A stretch of 64,000 nt of DNA from Dipetalonema caudispina (GCA_013365325.1 JABVXV010000227.1:32826-96825), one strand, 5' to 3'. Shown: positions 26,101-57,500, counted from the stretch's first letter. Notes: generated by a model not told the origin, from the letters alone. Numbers and translations are program-made.

Positions 26101-28068
26101 TATTTCATGCTTTTTTTTTTTCCTTTTAATAAATACTTCAATTTTCAATTTTTTTTTTTGTTTTCAGGCTAGTTATGAACTATTACAACATAAACGATAC
26201 TATTTTTATCATTTATTTTACTCGTGGAAATTACTTCGTTATAGCATTGTTCTCGCTTTTAGCTGGTAAAAAAAAGAATGAATTTTATTAAAAGATTAGA
26301 ATAAAATATTGATGAAATTAGCAACAAATAATTGTTAAAATTAAACATTTTTATTTTAATTATACTATTAAAAAAAATTTGTACGACTTCATTGTATTTT
26401 TATTTGTAACAAAAATTAGAAATTTAAGTTCTATTTTTTTTAATTGTAATACTAAAATTATTTCAAAAATTTTTTAGTTTCACTAATGCTATCGCTTTTT
26501 ATGGTTTATTGTTTAATCTGGAAAAAATTTCCGGATCATTATATATGAATACATCGATACTTGGAGCATTCCGTTATGTATTGAATATTATACTAGCAAC
26601 CATTGATCATACCTTCATTTCTGTTGGCCGGAAATTTGTACATACAATATCAATAATTATTTTTATTCTTAGTATTGCATTTACTGTAGTACTGATCAAA
26701 ACCGGTAAGTATCTTACCACAGTCTTTTTTTTAATTAATTAAAGTATTTTTTGAATTATTTAACACATTAAGTAATTTTCTTTGATCAAAAAAGCATTTC
26801 AATCTATGGAGTTAAAGGGTTATACAAAGTAAACTAAATTTAGGTTTATATGCAAATGCTACTTCAGTAGGAGATAGGTAACTTTATTTTTTTCAAAAAA
26901 AAACAAATATAAATTTCAAATTTTTGAATTGTTGTTTTACCAATAAACAAATCTTTAAATGTAAAGCTAATATTGCAATGGAAACACTTCGAAGAAATGT
27001 GCCAAATTTTATTGTTCGATGATTTATTGAAAAAATTAAATTCAAAATTAAATTAAAAGAATTTTTTTACTAATGTATTAAAACAATACAATGTAATAAT
27101 TCATGTCTATGCTCAAAAAAAAAGTTCATAAATTTGACATATATTTTGACACTTAGCAAATAAATTCAAATTGATAAGCAAGCAAACATTAAATAATTTA
27201 TTCTTATCATATTTCATTAAAAATTATTCTTTCAATTTTTTCCTTTCTTTTCTGTTCAAATTCAATTTTATTCTAAACATTACAGAAAATGTTGCTTCAA
27301 ATTTTATTTTTAGACCTTACTTTGTACTTCAAAGGACTTATTCGAATATTAACTTTAACTGGTATGGGTACAATTTCAATTTTATTCATCGTTAATACAC
27401 TTTCCTGTGCCGAACTTTTTCCAACAGCTATTCGTAATTTAGCTGGCGCTAATGTTGCTACATGGAATCGAATTGGTTGCATTCTTGCACCACAACTGAT
27501 TTATTTGGTATTTGTTTTCTAATTTTTATTAATATAATATTTCAGTATTGCTTTTATTGAAGTTAGTTCAAAATTTGATAGTAAAATTGCATGCAATGAT
27601 TCGTGTTACGGTAGCAGTAGCATTTAATATTTTGCCAATTCTAATTTCCTATATTAAATGAATGATACTGTTAATCATAATAATTGCATTAATGAAATTG
27701 AAACGAAATTTTTATATGTGCATATTAAACATTTTGAATTATGATATCAGATTAAATATCATATTTTTTCCTTTTTCTTATCAAATGATAAGAAAAAGGA
27801 TTGATGATAGTTAATTACGATAATATAAGCTATCAATTATCTCTTTGCAATCATTTTCTTCTTTAGTAATAATAATTGAAATTTCAGGGTGAAATTGACC
27901 AATCTTTACCGTATGTTGTTCTTATCATATTACTCACTATCGATGCTGTAACATTCCTAATATTTCTTCCGGAAACAAAATTAAAACCACTTAAAGATCA
28001 AATGCCACCCAAAGAAAAGTTAATTTTGAGAAGTTGTAAAACAACGCGTACAGTGAGTATACCAAATG

Positions 28069-28100
<32 letters not shown>

Positions 28101-28124
28101 CATAGCTGTTTAATGAATAAATAA
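23111..28124 (+). CDS. SLC22-type organic cation/anion transporter (MFS)
   Basis: Ten exons, 23111-23261, 23813-23967, 24255-24374, 24851-24972, 25400-25579, 25783-25942, 26168-26265, 26478-26704, 27314-27507 and 27888-28124, give 547 aa, the usual SLC22 length. After the first membrane helix comes a Cys-rich extracellular loop with N-x-S/T sites (NES, NHS). Then follow the MFS motif QFSDLFGRRK (about 133-142), YESPRWLMQKGR around 246-257, AELFPTAIRN (437-446) and LPETKLKPL (496-504), all SLC22 hallmarks. The C-tail holds an Asn-Asp repeat. The protein should sit in the plasma membrane and move small organic ions; the substrate cannot be told. The start follows TTTTAG/A directly, a typical spliced-leader acceptor. 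Exon 4 uses the weak donor AT/GTTATT, which is needed to keep GGNSIVMYVYVIEN in frame. Confidence 0.92.
27769..27800. repeat. Perfect 15-bp inverted repeat (2-nt loop) in transporter intron 9
   Basis: tcctttttcttatca is followed by aa and its exact reverse complement. It lies in the last intron of the SLC22-like gene, about 90 nt before the acceptor. Confidence 0.8.
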
Positions 28125-28160
28125 GTGTTAAATGTAGTCATTTGATTATCTTAATAGTAA

Positions 28161-28272
28161 ATATGATTGATTTATGACAGAATTATTTGATGCAGGCATT
28201 GATAGATTTAACATATGATTGATTTATGACAGAATTATTTGATGTAGGCATTGATAGATTTAACATATGATT
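28161..28272. repeat. 52-bp direct repeat, about 2.2 copies, after the transporter stop
   Basis: The block starting atatgattgatttatgacag occurs at 28161 and again at 28213 with a single C/T difference, and a third copy begins at 28265 before diverging. It is probably in the 3' UTR or just beyond. Confidence 0.9.
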
Positions 28273-30969
28273 GATGTGTGCATATGATAAATTCACAAAT
28301 AATTCCCGAAAAATTGTAAAATAAATAACTTCAATGAGTAATTTTCACAAAGGGAATTAAAAGTTAATTAAAAACAGAAATATCTTTAATCACTAAAAAT
28401 TGATGGTATATATTTCAAATGTTGGTTAGATGTTAAGAGAATTTTATATGTTGATAGCTTTAGTCAAATATTTGATGAATAAAATAATTATATTTAATTA
28501 ATAATATGTCCAATATTCATATTGTATATTATACTATCGATGTTTCCTATCATCTTCTAGAAGGTAATTAACAAAAAAATTATAATATATACATATAACT
28601 TCAATGTCAACGCCATAACGATACTCAATCAAAATTCATTTTTGATTTGATTAACTTTCAAATTATTGATTTAATTTTTGCAACAATGGCTTGATTTAAA
28701 TATTGCAAAAGTAAATAAATATTTTTGAAGATAGCTTTAAAAATCCTCGAAACATTTATTGTTGTATAAATGGAATAATTAATAAAACATTAAACTATCG
28801 TCTATTATTTTCTGCCTTCGTTTCTTCATTAACATTAAAAGGGAAAATTTTTTTTCCCAATCATTTCAAAATCAATTAGTAAATGGAGGAAGGTATAGTG
28901 ATAAGTGGATCAAGCACAATTCTGTATGATTAGTTGAAGAAGAGAGTTAAAAATCGAAGCTAAGCTATATGACCTTTCGTAAGAATGATTAATTATCCCA
29001 CAATTCAATACATTTCTTTCCATTCTTAATAAATCCTACAAATATCTGCCGAAAAAAAAAAAAGAAAAAAGTAAAATATATTGTTATTCTTACTGCGAGT
29101 TAAAGATTTTTCGTTTTCTCGATTCTTTTTTTTTTTTTGTTAAATTATTAAAATTGAAACAAAAAAAAAAGATAAGAATCACTTAAATGTCTAATTCAAA
29201 TTGCACTAACAGCAGCTGAATCAATTCAAAAAGGATGGATGTGATTTGAAATGATTAAATTATAAAATTATATCAGTTTAATTAAACTGAGATTTTGCTT
29301 ATTTAGGCTGAGAATTAAATTACAATTTATTGCCAAATTTTCTGTTTTAAATTTGTAAAACTAAGAAAAATGATTTGATCCGTTCTTTTCCCTTCCTATT
29401 TGCAACTAACTTTAATGTTTAAATTGCAGTTGTCCGAGAAAAAAAGAGAAAAAAAAGACGGAAACTTTTGCATAAATGATCTTAGCAAAACTGTTATCAT
29501 ATTTTAAATGAATTGCTGTAAATTTGTTTCATATCTCATCCTAAATTAACAGTCTCATTTTATTTAATGCGTAAACTATCTCACTAATCATTTTAATTCA
29601 TTTATCTTACTGTAAACTTTTCTGATATTGTACTTTTAAAAATGTCAATTACTGTAACTTCGAAGCATGACACGGTATTTGACTTAAAATTTATTCAAAT
29701 AGAAAATTTAACTTCAAGTAAATCTTCAAATTAACTTCATTTCAATTTTTATATTTCTGCAAGTCAAAAATTAATGAGTAATATAAACATTAAGAAAATA
29801 ATACAGGACGCATTTTACGATGATACGTACGTATATGAACAAAAGTGAAAAAAAGTAGGAGATCAGAATTTAACATATAATTGATTTATTTTTTAATCGA
29901 TCAGAATGATTCAATGTTTGAATGATTTTGTTTTGTAAAAATGGTTCATTTCATAAATTGAAATCAATGTTAACATTAGCCTTAATTTTTTTTTCTTTTT
30001 TTTTCATCGTAGAATGAAGTTGGAAGAAGATTTCGTCACATTTTAAATCGGAATAATAAAAATATCGGGGAAAGTTAAGTTAGTTGCAAACTTTGCATTG
30101 CACTATTTCCTTTAGGGAGAAGGAAATTATAATTTATTTTGCATCGCAATTATTTCAACTTTTTTGCAAAAAGTTCCACTATCTTGCTTCTCGAATATCC
30201 CAGCATATCAATTCCAGAATATCTCAGTGTATCCGGCTCAAAATCAATAAATAATATATCAAATTTCTTTTCATTATGTAATATTACATTTCTAACAATC
30301 ACTATTCCGGATAAAATTGGAGAAAAAGAAAAGAACTGAATAAACTTACTAAAACAAAGAATATAATTGAATTAATTTTAATTTTAATTTTTCTTTTTTA
30401 AAAGTTAAATATTAACAATAATAATTGATAGAGAAGGAAAGATTGAATAAATGAATATGAGAATGATATCATTGATAATATTTATCTTTTTTTTTTTTTT
30501 TTCTTTTTTTTTCGATCGGATAAAATTTGATAAATTCATTTATTATTGTAACTTTCTATTACTACTACTACTACTACTACTACTGCTACTACAATAACAA
30601 TTATATCATGTCGTTTGATCAATTAAATTAGAATTAAAAATGTTTCTGTTCAGTTACTTTTCGTTACTACTTCCTACTATTGTACTTTCTGTTTTTTTTT
30701 TTTTTTTTTTTTTTTCTGTTTAACTAAATGATAATTGTTCAAACTTTTTCCGCTCCACCTGCTAAGTACTTTTTTCATTAATGCTGTAGTGTATAGTGTT
30801 ATTCTAATCTTTTTTAGTTGTGAAAGTATTTTTTTTTTTTTTTTTTTTTTTTTTTGAATGTATACTTCCAAATGTTTGGTTGAATGATTTTAACTGTCTT
30901 CCATATTATATAAAGCCTTTCCTTCTCTTTCTTACTTTTAAATTTAAAACTTTTTTTTTTCCCACTATT

Positions 30970-31072
30970 GGAAGACGAGGAAGAAGAAGAAGAAGAAGAG
31001 GAGGAGTAGGAGGAGGAGGAGGAGGAGGAAGAGGAGGAGGAGGAGGAGGAAGAAGAGAAGGAGGAGAAGAGT
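30970..31072. repeat. 103-bp polypurine (GGA/GAA) tract
   Basis: The plus strand is almost only A and G, with rare interruptions. It ends 377 bp before the start codon of the gab-1-type gene. Such mirror-like purine tracts can form triplex DNA and may affect the promoter. Open frames here are compositional. Confidence 0.85.
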
Positions 31073-31431
31073 AAATGGTAGGATGGATGAAAGAAAAAGG
31101 AGGAAAAATTTTTCAACGAAAAAGATTCCATCCTCCTTTTCAGCTTTCTTCCATCCAAAATTCACTTTAACGCCTCTTCTTCGTTATTTATTTATATTTG
31201 TTACCTGCAAGACGGAAAACAACTTATTTCAAAATTTTCAAACGTCATTAATCACATTTTTGCTAAAATGTATGCTAACAGTACTGATATAAGTACTATT
31301 AGAGCAGCTGATAATTAGTATCAATTATTGCTACAACTATTAACTGATAAAATTCAACAAAAAAAAAAAAAAAAAAGAAGAAAAATTATGCTACAGAGGT
31401 CACCGGGCTCATTATAGGTGTCCCCATGACG

Positions 31432-31437
31432 CTTCAG
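31432..31437 (+). promoter_or_regulatory. Probable trans-splice (SL) acceptor CTTCAG of the gab-1-type gene
   Basis: Splicing a leader at 31437 would leave 11 nt before the start at 31449 and remove an out-of-frame ATG at 31426. An alternative acceptor, CTACAG, lies at 31391-31396. Inferred from position only. Confidence 0.4.
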
Positions 31438-31448
31438 GCTTTTACGCC

Positions 31449-49894
<18,446 letters not shown>

Positions 49895-51515
49895 ATGGTT
49901 ATACTGTTGCAACAATACACTATCATTGGTGTCAACTAAAAGATGTCAACTGCAAAACGGCTATCAAAGTTGAACCATTTGAATTGCTCAGCTATCGTTT
50001 TACAAACTTATGCTTTAATAAAACAATTGCAACAACATCATCTGGTTAGTTTTGGTATTATTATTATTATTATTATTATTATTGTTGGAATTTTTCCCAT
50101 CAAAAAAAAAACAATCATTTTTTAAAACAATTTAAATATGAGTCATAAATTATTTCGATTAAAATACCATAGAATATCTTAATCAAAAATTTTAGTAAAT
50201 TTGATTAAAAATAATATGAGAAAAGCAATTAATACAAAAATATGTAAATGAAAGTAGTGCATATTTAAGGTGATAAAAGTTATATTTCTATAATCTCATC
50301 AATTATTAGTTATTAAAAAAAGTTATACATCCTTTAGTGATTTAAAAAAAAAAAAAGAAAATATTGAAAAAATTCATTTAATGATTAAGAGCATTGAAAT
50401 AGCAACAAATTAAATTGATTTAAATTAATTTAAAAAAAAAAAAAAAACATTTGATTAATCAAAAAAAAAATTTTTGCTCAGGTTCTTATTCACGATTATG
50501 GGCGCAATTTTTGTTCGAAAGAGAATTTAGCTTTTATATGATTCAAATTTATATACCAGCAATACTTGTTGTTTTCATTAGTTGGACATCATTTTGGATT
50601 AATCCTGAATCAGCACCATCACGTACAGTTATTGGAACATTCACTATATTAAGTGAGACACATCTCTTGATGAGTACCAATCGACGATTACCACCTGTTT
50701 CCTACATTAAGGTTGCTTATTTCAGTAAGTTTCGAATAAAATTTTAATTAGATATTTTTAAATGAATTTTATTCTAATAAAATTTAATTTTATATTTCAG
50801 GCTGTTGATGTTTATCTTGGATTTTGTTATTTAAATGTAATATTAGCACTTATTGAATATGCTACTGTTACATATTCAAAGAAGAAATATGATGATCGAA
50901 AAAAAAACAAAAACAAAAATATTTTCGAACTTAAACAACAATTTCAAGCACCAGATTTACTTCAAGGTAGGTATGATAAATTGAAAAAAATTTGCAATAA
51001 ATTATATGATAGCAATAAAATTGTCATTTTTTAGATGCGCGTATAGATGAATGCACTTGTGAACAAGATGTTTCGATATTTGTGATAGCTCAGCGTCCAA
51101 CAAAACTTACAAATTTCTGCACACATAGTCGAGTGGATCTGATCGCTCGAATTGTATTCCCTATTTCGGTCTGTTATCAACTCATTTTAGCAATCTTTAT
51201 CTCCTTTCATTTCTTCAAAACACTATTTAATCCAGTGGTTTACTATGTTTTCGTATTTTCTTTGACAATTTTATGGAGAAAATTTATCGAAAATTCAACA
51301 AATTGTTTACAAAACAAGGTAACAACGTTATCGAAAACACAATTTCAAAATTGAAAATTAAGAAGACAAGCTTAGTTGAAACAGTGATAAATTAATTCAG
51401 AATAATTACATAACTATTTCAGTTCCTTATGTTCAACCTCATATACTGGACAGTGCTTCTCTCTCTATCTGGATGGAAAATGTACGGAACCAGTACGGAA
51501 CAAAGAGCCTGTTAA
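49895..51515 (+). CDS. Cys-loop channel C-terminal half without its ligand-binding exons
   Basis: Five exons, 49895-50044, 50482-50711, 50801-50966, 51035-51168 and 51423-51515, keep phase and give 256 aa. They start just after the Cys-loop: GYTVATIHYHW (loop B), then a loop C region ending IATTSSGSYSRLW. M1 (IYIPAILVVFISWTSFWI), an M2 with PSRTVIGTF and SETHLL, M3 after LPPVSYIKAVDVYLG, a cytoplasmic loop with a CTCE cysteine pair, and M4 (FPISFLMFNLIYW) follow. M2 differs from [16 protein letters not shown] channels, so it belongs to a different subfamily from gab-1. No signal peptide, N-terminal strands or Cys-loop precede it. The first acceptor (AATTGAG after an A run) lacks a pyrimidine tract. 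It may be a truncated gene, a gene whose 5' part was lost in assembly, or an alternative C-terminal cassette for gab-1-type exons 1-5, which end in the matching phase. Confidence 0.75.
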
Positions 51516-51533
51516 TATCATATCAACCATTTT

Positions 51534-54500
51534 TTAAGGTTCCAAAATGTTAAGCAAGTGTTTGAGTGATACTAAAGCCTTTCGCCCGCAAATACTTTGC
51601 GAAGCACTATTAAAACGTCTAAGTTTATCGCCCATCTTCCAAAATTCAATGTTACTGCACAATTCTTTCAATACTTCGGTCAAAGATTCTTGTAAGCGTC
51701 TCTGCAACGATTACATTAATAAAGAAAATTTTCAGTAATTTTGAAATTTCGACAAATTTCAAAATATTTCCCAGCAAGCAAAAAATATGACTTTACGGAT
51801 ACAAATATAACTCACTGTAAAGAAATAAAAATGGAAAAACAATTATAATCTTTGTAATTCATACTTTATTTGATTCCTCAGTAACTGCAGCAAAGGAGGT
51901 AAGAACTCGAACCAAATATGCAAAAAATCGAGGTTTCGAATCATCAAGATTCAAATTTGAGAAGAATCTGTTTGCAAAAACGCACAAACACTTCGTAACT
52001 TTTTTCCACATCTTCTGCCGATCAGGCTGTTCATTTTTCACCTATAATTTTATCTTTTTATTTCAGAGCTTATAGGCATTCGTCAAATTTGTCTTGCATG
52101 TTTATTATCCTACATGCAATCTTTTGTTTTAATTTGATGCAGAAATAATGTGCCTTTGTACATCTACTTTGAAATCTCAAATTTCAATCCAAAACTTCTA
52201 CTGTGTAATTTCACAACTCAAAAAACTTGCTGATTTACAATTCAAATGCCTCAACAAATTTCAGGTCTTTGTTGAAAGTATCATTTCAAGCTATTTATGC
52301 CCGGTATATCCTCGATATAAGTGATAGTATACCATGCGTGTTTCAATAGGTTCGATCTTCATGTCAAAATGTCAAAATTCATTTCGTGTCTGCTTATAGT
52401 TCCGTTCTCTTATGCAGTCTTGTACAGGTGATGCCTATGCTACAGTATGTCAAACTAATACTAAGTCGGAATTTGAATTTGCCAAATAAAAGAGTGCAAG
52501 TCTGGTTCAGGCTCATCTGCTTAGTACTGACAAGTACTGACTCCGAAAATTTTACATATTAACTTGCAGGACTTCACTCTCTCTGAGTTATTGTACGTAA
52601 GATGCTTTACCAAAAATTTTGCATCCCAACAGAGAATATTTCTGCATCAACCTAACATTCAATGTGCTTTTGCGAATTCTCGTATCTACACTGCTTATTT
52701 TGAAGTAGCTACAAAAGTGCATATGAACAAATATTACTGCTTTCGTTACAAAAAATTTCAAATATTTGTTATCATTATTAAAGTAGATACGTACTACATT
52801 ACATTTTATGCGTATATAATGCTTACCAAATCCTTTCGCAAAAAGGCTACTGCACAAGAGAGAGCTTCAACCTAGAAAAAATAGGAAGAAAATTATGATT
52901 TCGTAAATATTTCTCATATTTGTTGTTTAGGAGAATAATCTACTTCAATCAGCGTTTGAAAAAAAAAAATAATTCAATAACACTTTCAACAATAACTACC
53001 AGATGGCAGTTGCCATTTCATTTCCATGATGTGCATAACCACAAAGTTTTGAAATAAAAACTATGACCAATTACTGACAAAAATCAGCCATCCCACAATG
53101 GAAAAAATCTAATTTAATTAGTGCTCTAGTGAAATTGATTTAGTGGAAGTCGGTAGTTAAACAATTTCCATCACTTATTTCCGATCTTAGATAACATGCT
53201 AGAGTGTATTTCCACTTCGAAAGTTAAACAGCGGTGCAATTCCAGAGAGTTCTTTGATCATCATATGTGCTGCTTGTGAATCAAAGATCATGAATTATTG
53301 TTAAAAACAGATCATAAAATAAGTAAAAATTATAAAATGAAAATTTCGAATGCGATAAACATACTCTTTGGAATGTTCGGATATTTTCATCAAAGGCAAA
53401 ATCCATGATTCGTGGAAGATCGCTTAACAAGGCATGCTAAAGATTATAAATTATGAAACAATTTTTAGTTGTATGTTGTTTTGATATAGATTATATTAAC
53501 TTGAATTTTAAAGTGATTTAGAAAAATTACCGGGTATTTGATGAAAGGTGCCGTGACAATTTCACTTAATATTTGGTTCTTATTATCATTCATATACTTT
53601 TCCAACAATTCGATCACTTTAGTGCGCATATTTTCCGCAACAGCATTTTCTTTCGCATTATAACAACCTGAGAACTAAAACTGGCAGTGTTAAATAAACT
53701 AACTGATGTTATATTTATTTTCGAAAAAGAATATTAAAAAGACTTACCAAAAAACTTGCAACACTACCAAAAATATTCCTCATAACAGGATTTATAGTTT
53801 GTGACGTCTTCATAACAAGCTCATCCAGTAGTTTGATAGCATTCTTTTCATTTAGTTCACTCTAAATAAATATAGTCAATAAAAATTTCTACACAAAAAC
53901 ATGAAAATAAGTCTGTACAATATAATCGACATTAATACCTTTTTGTGTTTTATAATAATTTCCAATAAGTTTGTTGCTTTTTTGAAAGTTAGTTCTCCGT
54001 CTTTTCTACGAAGAGCTTGTTGGGCGCATTCAATTAGAGGCAAAATAAGATCCTGTAAAACATATAATTTGCTCACTGTTGTTTGATTTCAAAAAAAATT
54101 TCAGGAAAAAAACGCTTCATACCACTGTCTTGTATGCTCCTTCTTGATGAGATACTGCTATCAATAATAGATCGAAACATTTAACTCGAAGCTGTTGAGC
54201 CTGTTCCACTAAGAATGCACTTAAAGTTCGAGAATTTTTCATTCTTTTACGAAACACAGCTGCTAAGCCTTCATCCAGACGAAACATCGTTTCGTCACTT
54301 ACTGCTGATGATAAGCTATCCTGAAAACACTTTTTTAAATGGAACGAACAAAATGAAATATGAAAGGAAATGAACTGAAGAAAATCAAACACTGTTAAAA
54401 TGAAGCCCAATTATTAAATGCATTTGAAAAGATAAAAATGGAACACCATATGTAATCAAATCTAAGCAACAAACAATAAAGTTGAATCGCCTAGTTATTT

Positions 54501-57500
54501 TAATGATGATTGCTTCACACTTTTCGCAAAAGACTATCGTTATCTTGTCATAATTTCAACTAGCAAAAATTTTTAAAAAATTCCAGTTACCCTGTCACTG
54601 TCATCATCTGAACGCGCAGCAGCAGAACCAAGTGCTGTTTTAAGGTTATTGACAAATTCCTCATCAACTTCACTTTCCTCTTCATCTTCCTCTTCAAATT
54701 CTGATTCATCCGTTTCCTCATTTTGATCCGTAATAATACCATTATTATTAACTTCTGAAATAAATTACTATTAGAACTCATGCGTTTCCCTCAAACAACA
54801 AGTTTAACTAACATAGAAGTGAACACAAACTAATCAAACCATTCTCTTCACCGGTTTGTTCAGAATCTTCATAGTCATCTTCATCTTTATCGTCCTCGTC
54901 ACCACTCTCGCCTGCGTCTTTTTCTTGCATCAACTCTTCATTGCTGAGGTTGATAGTCTTTAAACAAGCAATAAAAGATTAATTTTTTTATAGTTTTTCC
55001 CTTTTTTTTTCTGTTTAATTTTTTTTTTCTCATATATTAATATCGTTGCATGCAAAAACTATGTAATGAGTGAAAAAATTTCAATTCAAAATTTTCATGT
55101 GCAACATGAAGTATTAGTAGGAAATTTCGGATCTACAAGTAATTTTGAAATATTTAACAGTTATTAAACCAGTAAAATTGAAACCTCAAGAATGTGCAGA
55201 AGATTTTCCAGTTTCATCCGTGGAACAAACGAAGCAAAGACATAATGAACGACTGAGCGATGATATCGATGTTGCCGACTCAGTAAAGAAAGTAATAAAT
55301 CATTCAGAACCTGAAAGAGCGTTCACAAAAATATATAAGCACAAAGGTACTAAAGCTAAAAATCGCAGTATATTTAACACCGCGAAAAGAAAAACAAAAT
55401 ATGACAAGGATCATTTCAAAACAGTAGGGAAATGCAGACGACGAACGGATATTAAAAATGCAATAATGAAATCACGGCATTTATTATAACTAGCATTTCA
55501 ATGATGATCGTTCAGATAAATTAAAAAATAATTAATGTATGTTACCGCCACAATATTATTGCTGTCGTTTTCAGTCATTTTTTCACAAATTGCTGCCGTC
55601 TCAGCTAGATCTTTTAAATATGAATGACGCTCATTCAAATCAGATGCCGTAGCTATCCAAAGTGTAAGCATATTCATAAATACGGATAAAGTTCTGAAAA
55701 AACTTCGGTAGTGCTTGCTGCCCAAATAAAAATCAGTGATTAATGGTGAGACAAATTTACAAAGTCTTAATAATGATAAGAATCGATAACAAGAAAAGAT
55801 ATAATATAGGAATTTCTTTAATATAGAAATTTGAAAGATGAATTGAAAAAAAAAAAACTAATTAAAAAAAATTACCCATTAACCAAAGGTAGTTTGATTC
55901 CTGTATCCTGTTTTTTGATTAATTTTTGTAACAGCTTTTTGTGTTCTTCTTTGTAAATCGCAGTCACATTTCTGCCTGCCCTTACACTAACAATGAATAA
56001 GGAAGCAATACATGAACAAAAAGCATTGCGTGTCTGAAATATTAAAAGATTACGCCACAACATTTAAATCAATTTAAATTTTATTTTCTAATTCTAATTG
56101 TAGAGAATCAGATAATGTTATCAAATTAAAGAACTTACTTCATCTGTCCATTTCCCATGTTTGAATAACAGTTTCAAAACATTTTCTTGTACGTTTGTGG
56201 GCCAATGTACAAATACATTCGTTATTCGTCTTAATCTCCAACCATCTTCTTTTAAAGCCTGTGAAACAAATTCAGTAAATTCGATTAAAAGGAATTAAGT
56301 TTTGTAATATGCCCAAAATTATTTGATACACTGTTTAAGTGTGCCAATTAGTAATCGCATAAATTTATTAGTTACCTCAAGGACTATATCGTGCACATCA
56401 TGCAATTGCAGCAGAATCTTTTCCGTGATTTTAACATTTCCACCAATGAATTCATCAAAATTTCCATCTCCAACGCGATCAAAACTATCAAGCAATTTAG
56501 CAATGTTAATTGATGTCCATTCTTTTGTTATGAGCGACTAAAATAGAAAGTTCAATACAAAAACCATATTTTTTCAAAAAAAAAGATCAAAAATGCCAAA
56601 AAAGAGCATACAAAGTAGACAAAATAATAGTTAAACTGTTACCTCAGATTAAAACCGAGTTCTAAAAAACTTTAGGAATTCCCATGATGTGAAAAGATGT
56701 GAAATGGACCTCTTTAAGAACTAGCAGTATAGCTTCAATCGTGGAGAACGAAAAACGAAATTCATTGCTCTTCCGCATTGATCTTATCAATTGAACAAAT
56801 TCGGGAGAAAACACGGCTACCAGCTAAATGAAAGAAGAAATTTGAGAAAAATATTAGAAATTGGGAATTATTAAAGAAAACTCTGAAGAGAGAAAGAGCA
56901 TAATAATTTTAGATTTTTAAGATCAAGCGATAAACAGACAAATACCTCATCGGTTTCGAAATCCATTAGCTGTAGCATTGTATTAATAAACGGTAGTGCA
57001 CGAGATATGACCTAAAAGTTGCGTAAGTGGAGGAAAGCAGTGACATCTGGTATCGGAGCCAACAAAACTGCTCAGTTATTCACGCACTTCCGATACTATA
57101 GGTGAATGAAAACCAATCTGGATTTCTCGTAAGAAATTCATGACAACAACTATCAATATTCAATAAGTGAAAATTTTTAATTATGCAATGCCCAAACATG
57201 CTCATTATCAAGTAAATGTTAATTATTACTCTATGTGAATCCCCATGATACAACCACTTTTCGACAACTTTACTGTAAACTGTTTCGAAATTTCTCGATG
57301 TCCGTGCGAGAAGCAATAATTTTGATATCAGTTCGTCCTCAGCAAAGCCACTTGCTTTCTGAAAAACTGCTTTACTGCTTTAAAATTCCAGTGTGCATTA
57401 CAATCAAATGGCCCGAGTGATTTTTAAAAATTCCAACTTTTTGATAGTGAAACCCCAAAAAGCATGATACGAAGCTCAGTATCTCGAATCAATCATTCTT

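Larger units (their letters stand above)
28125..31394. other. Intergenic region before the gab-1-type gene
   Basis: No exon is recognised. It holds the 52-bp repeat, a TAC microsatellite (about 30558-30591), several T runs and a long purine tract (30970-31072). Confidence 0.6.

Noticed and set aside
30814..31165. Ser-rich, Leu-rich and Gly/Arg-rich open frames over the purine tract
   Set aside because: Composition artefacts of a GGA/GAA repeat.
31426..31428. Upstream ATG in another frame before the gab-1-type start
   Set aside because: It gives no signal peptide and the wrong phase at 31513. The likely leader splice at 31437 removes it.
51169..51354. Read-through C-terminus of the partial channel (hydrophobic tail after FPIS)
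   Set aside because: Splicing at 51168/51423 gives a better M4 (FLMFNLIYW) that matches the other two channel genes.
52590..52660. Possible extra MYBBP1A exon (acceptor TGTTAG or GATGCAG, minus strand)
   Set aside because: No version keeps phase between the exons at 52827-52871 and 51865-52041, which join directly in phase 0.
53200..53290. Possible MYBBP1A exon starting near ACAAGCAG (minus strand)
   Set aside because: In the required phase it stops within three codons.
54587..54781. Minus-strand basic open frame with many Met and Arg
   Set aside because: Out-of-frame shadow of the acidic MYBBP1A exon at 54591-54754.
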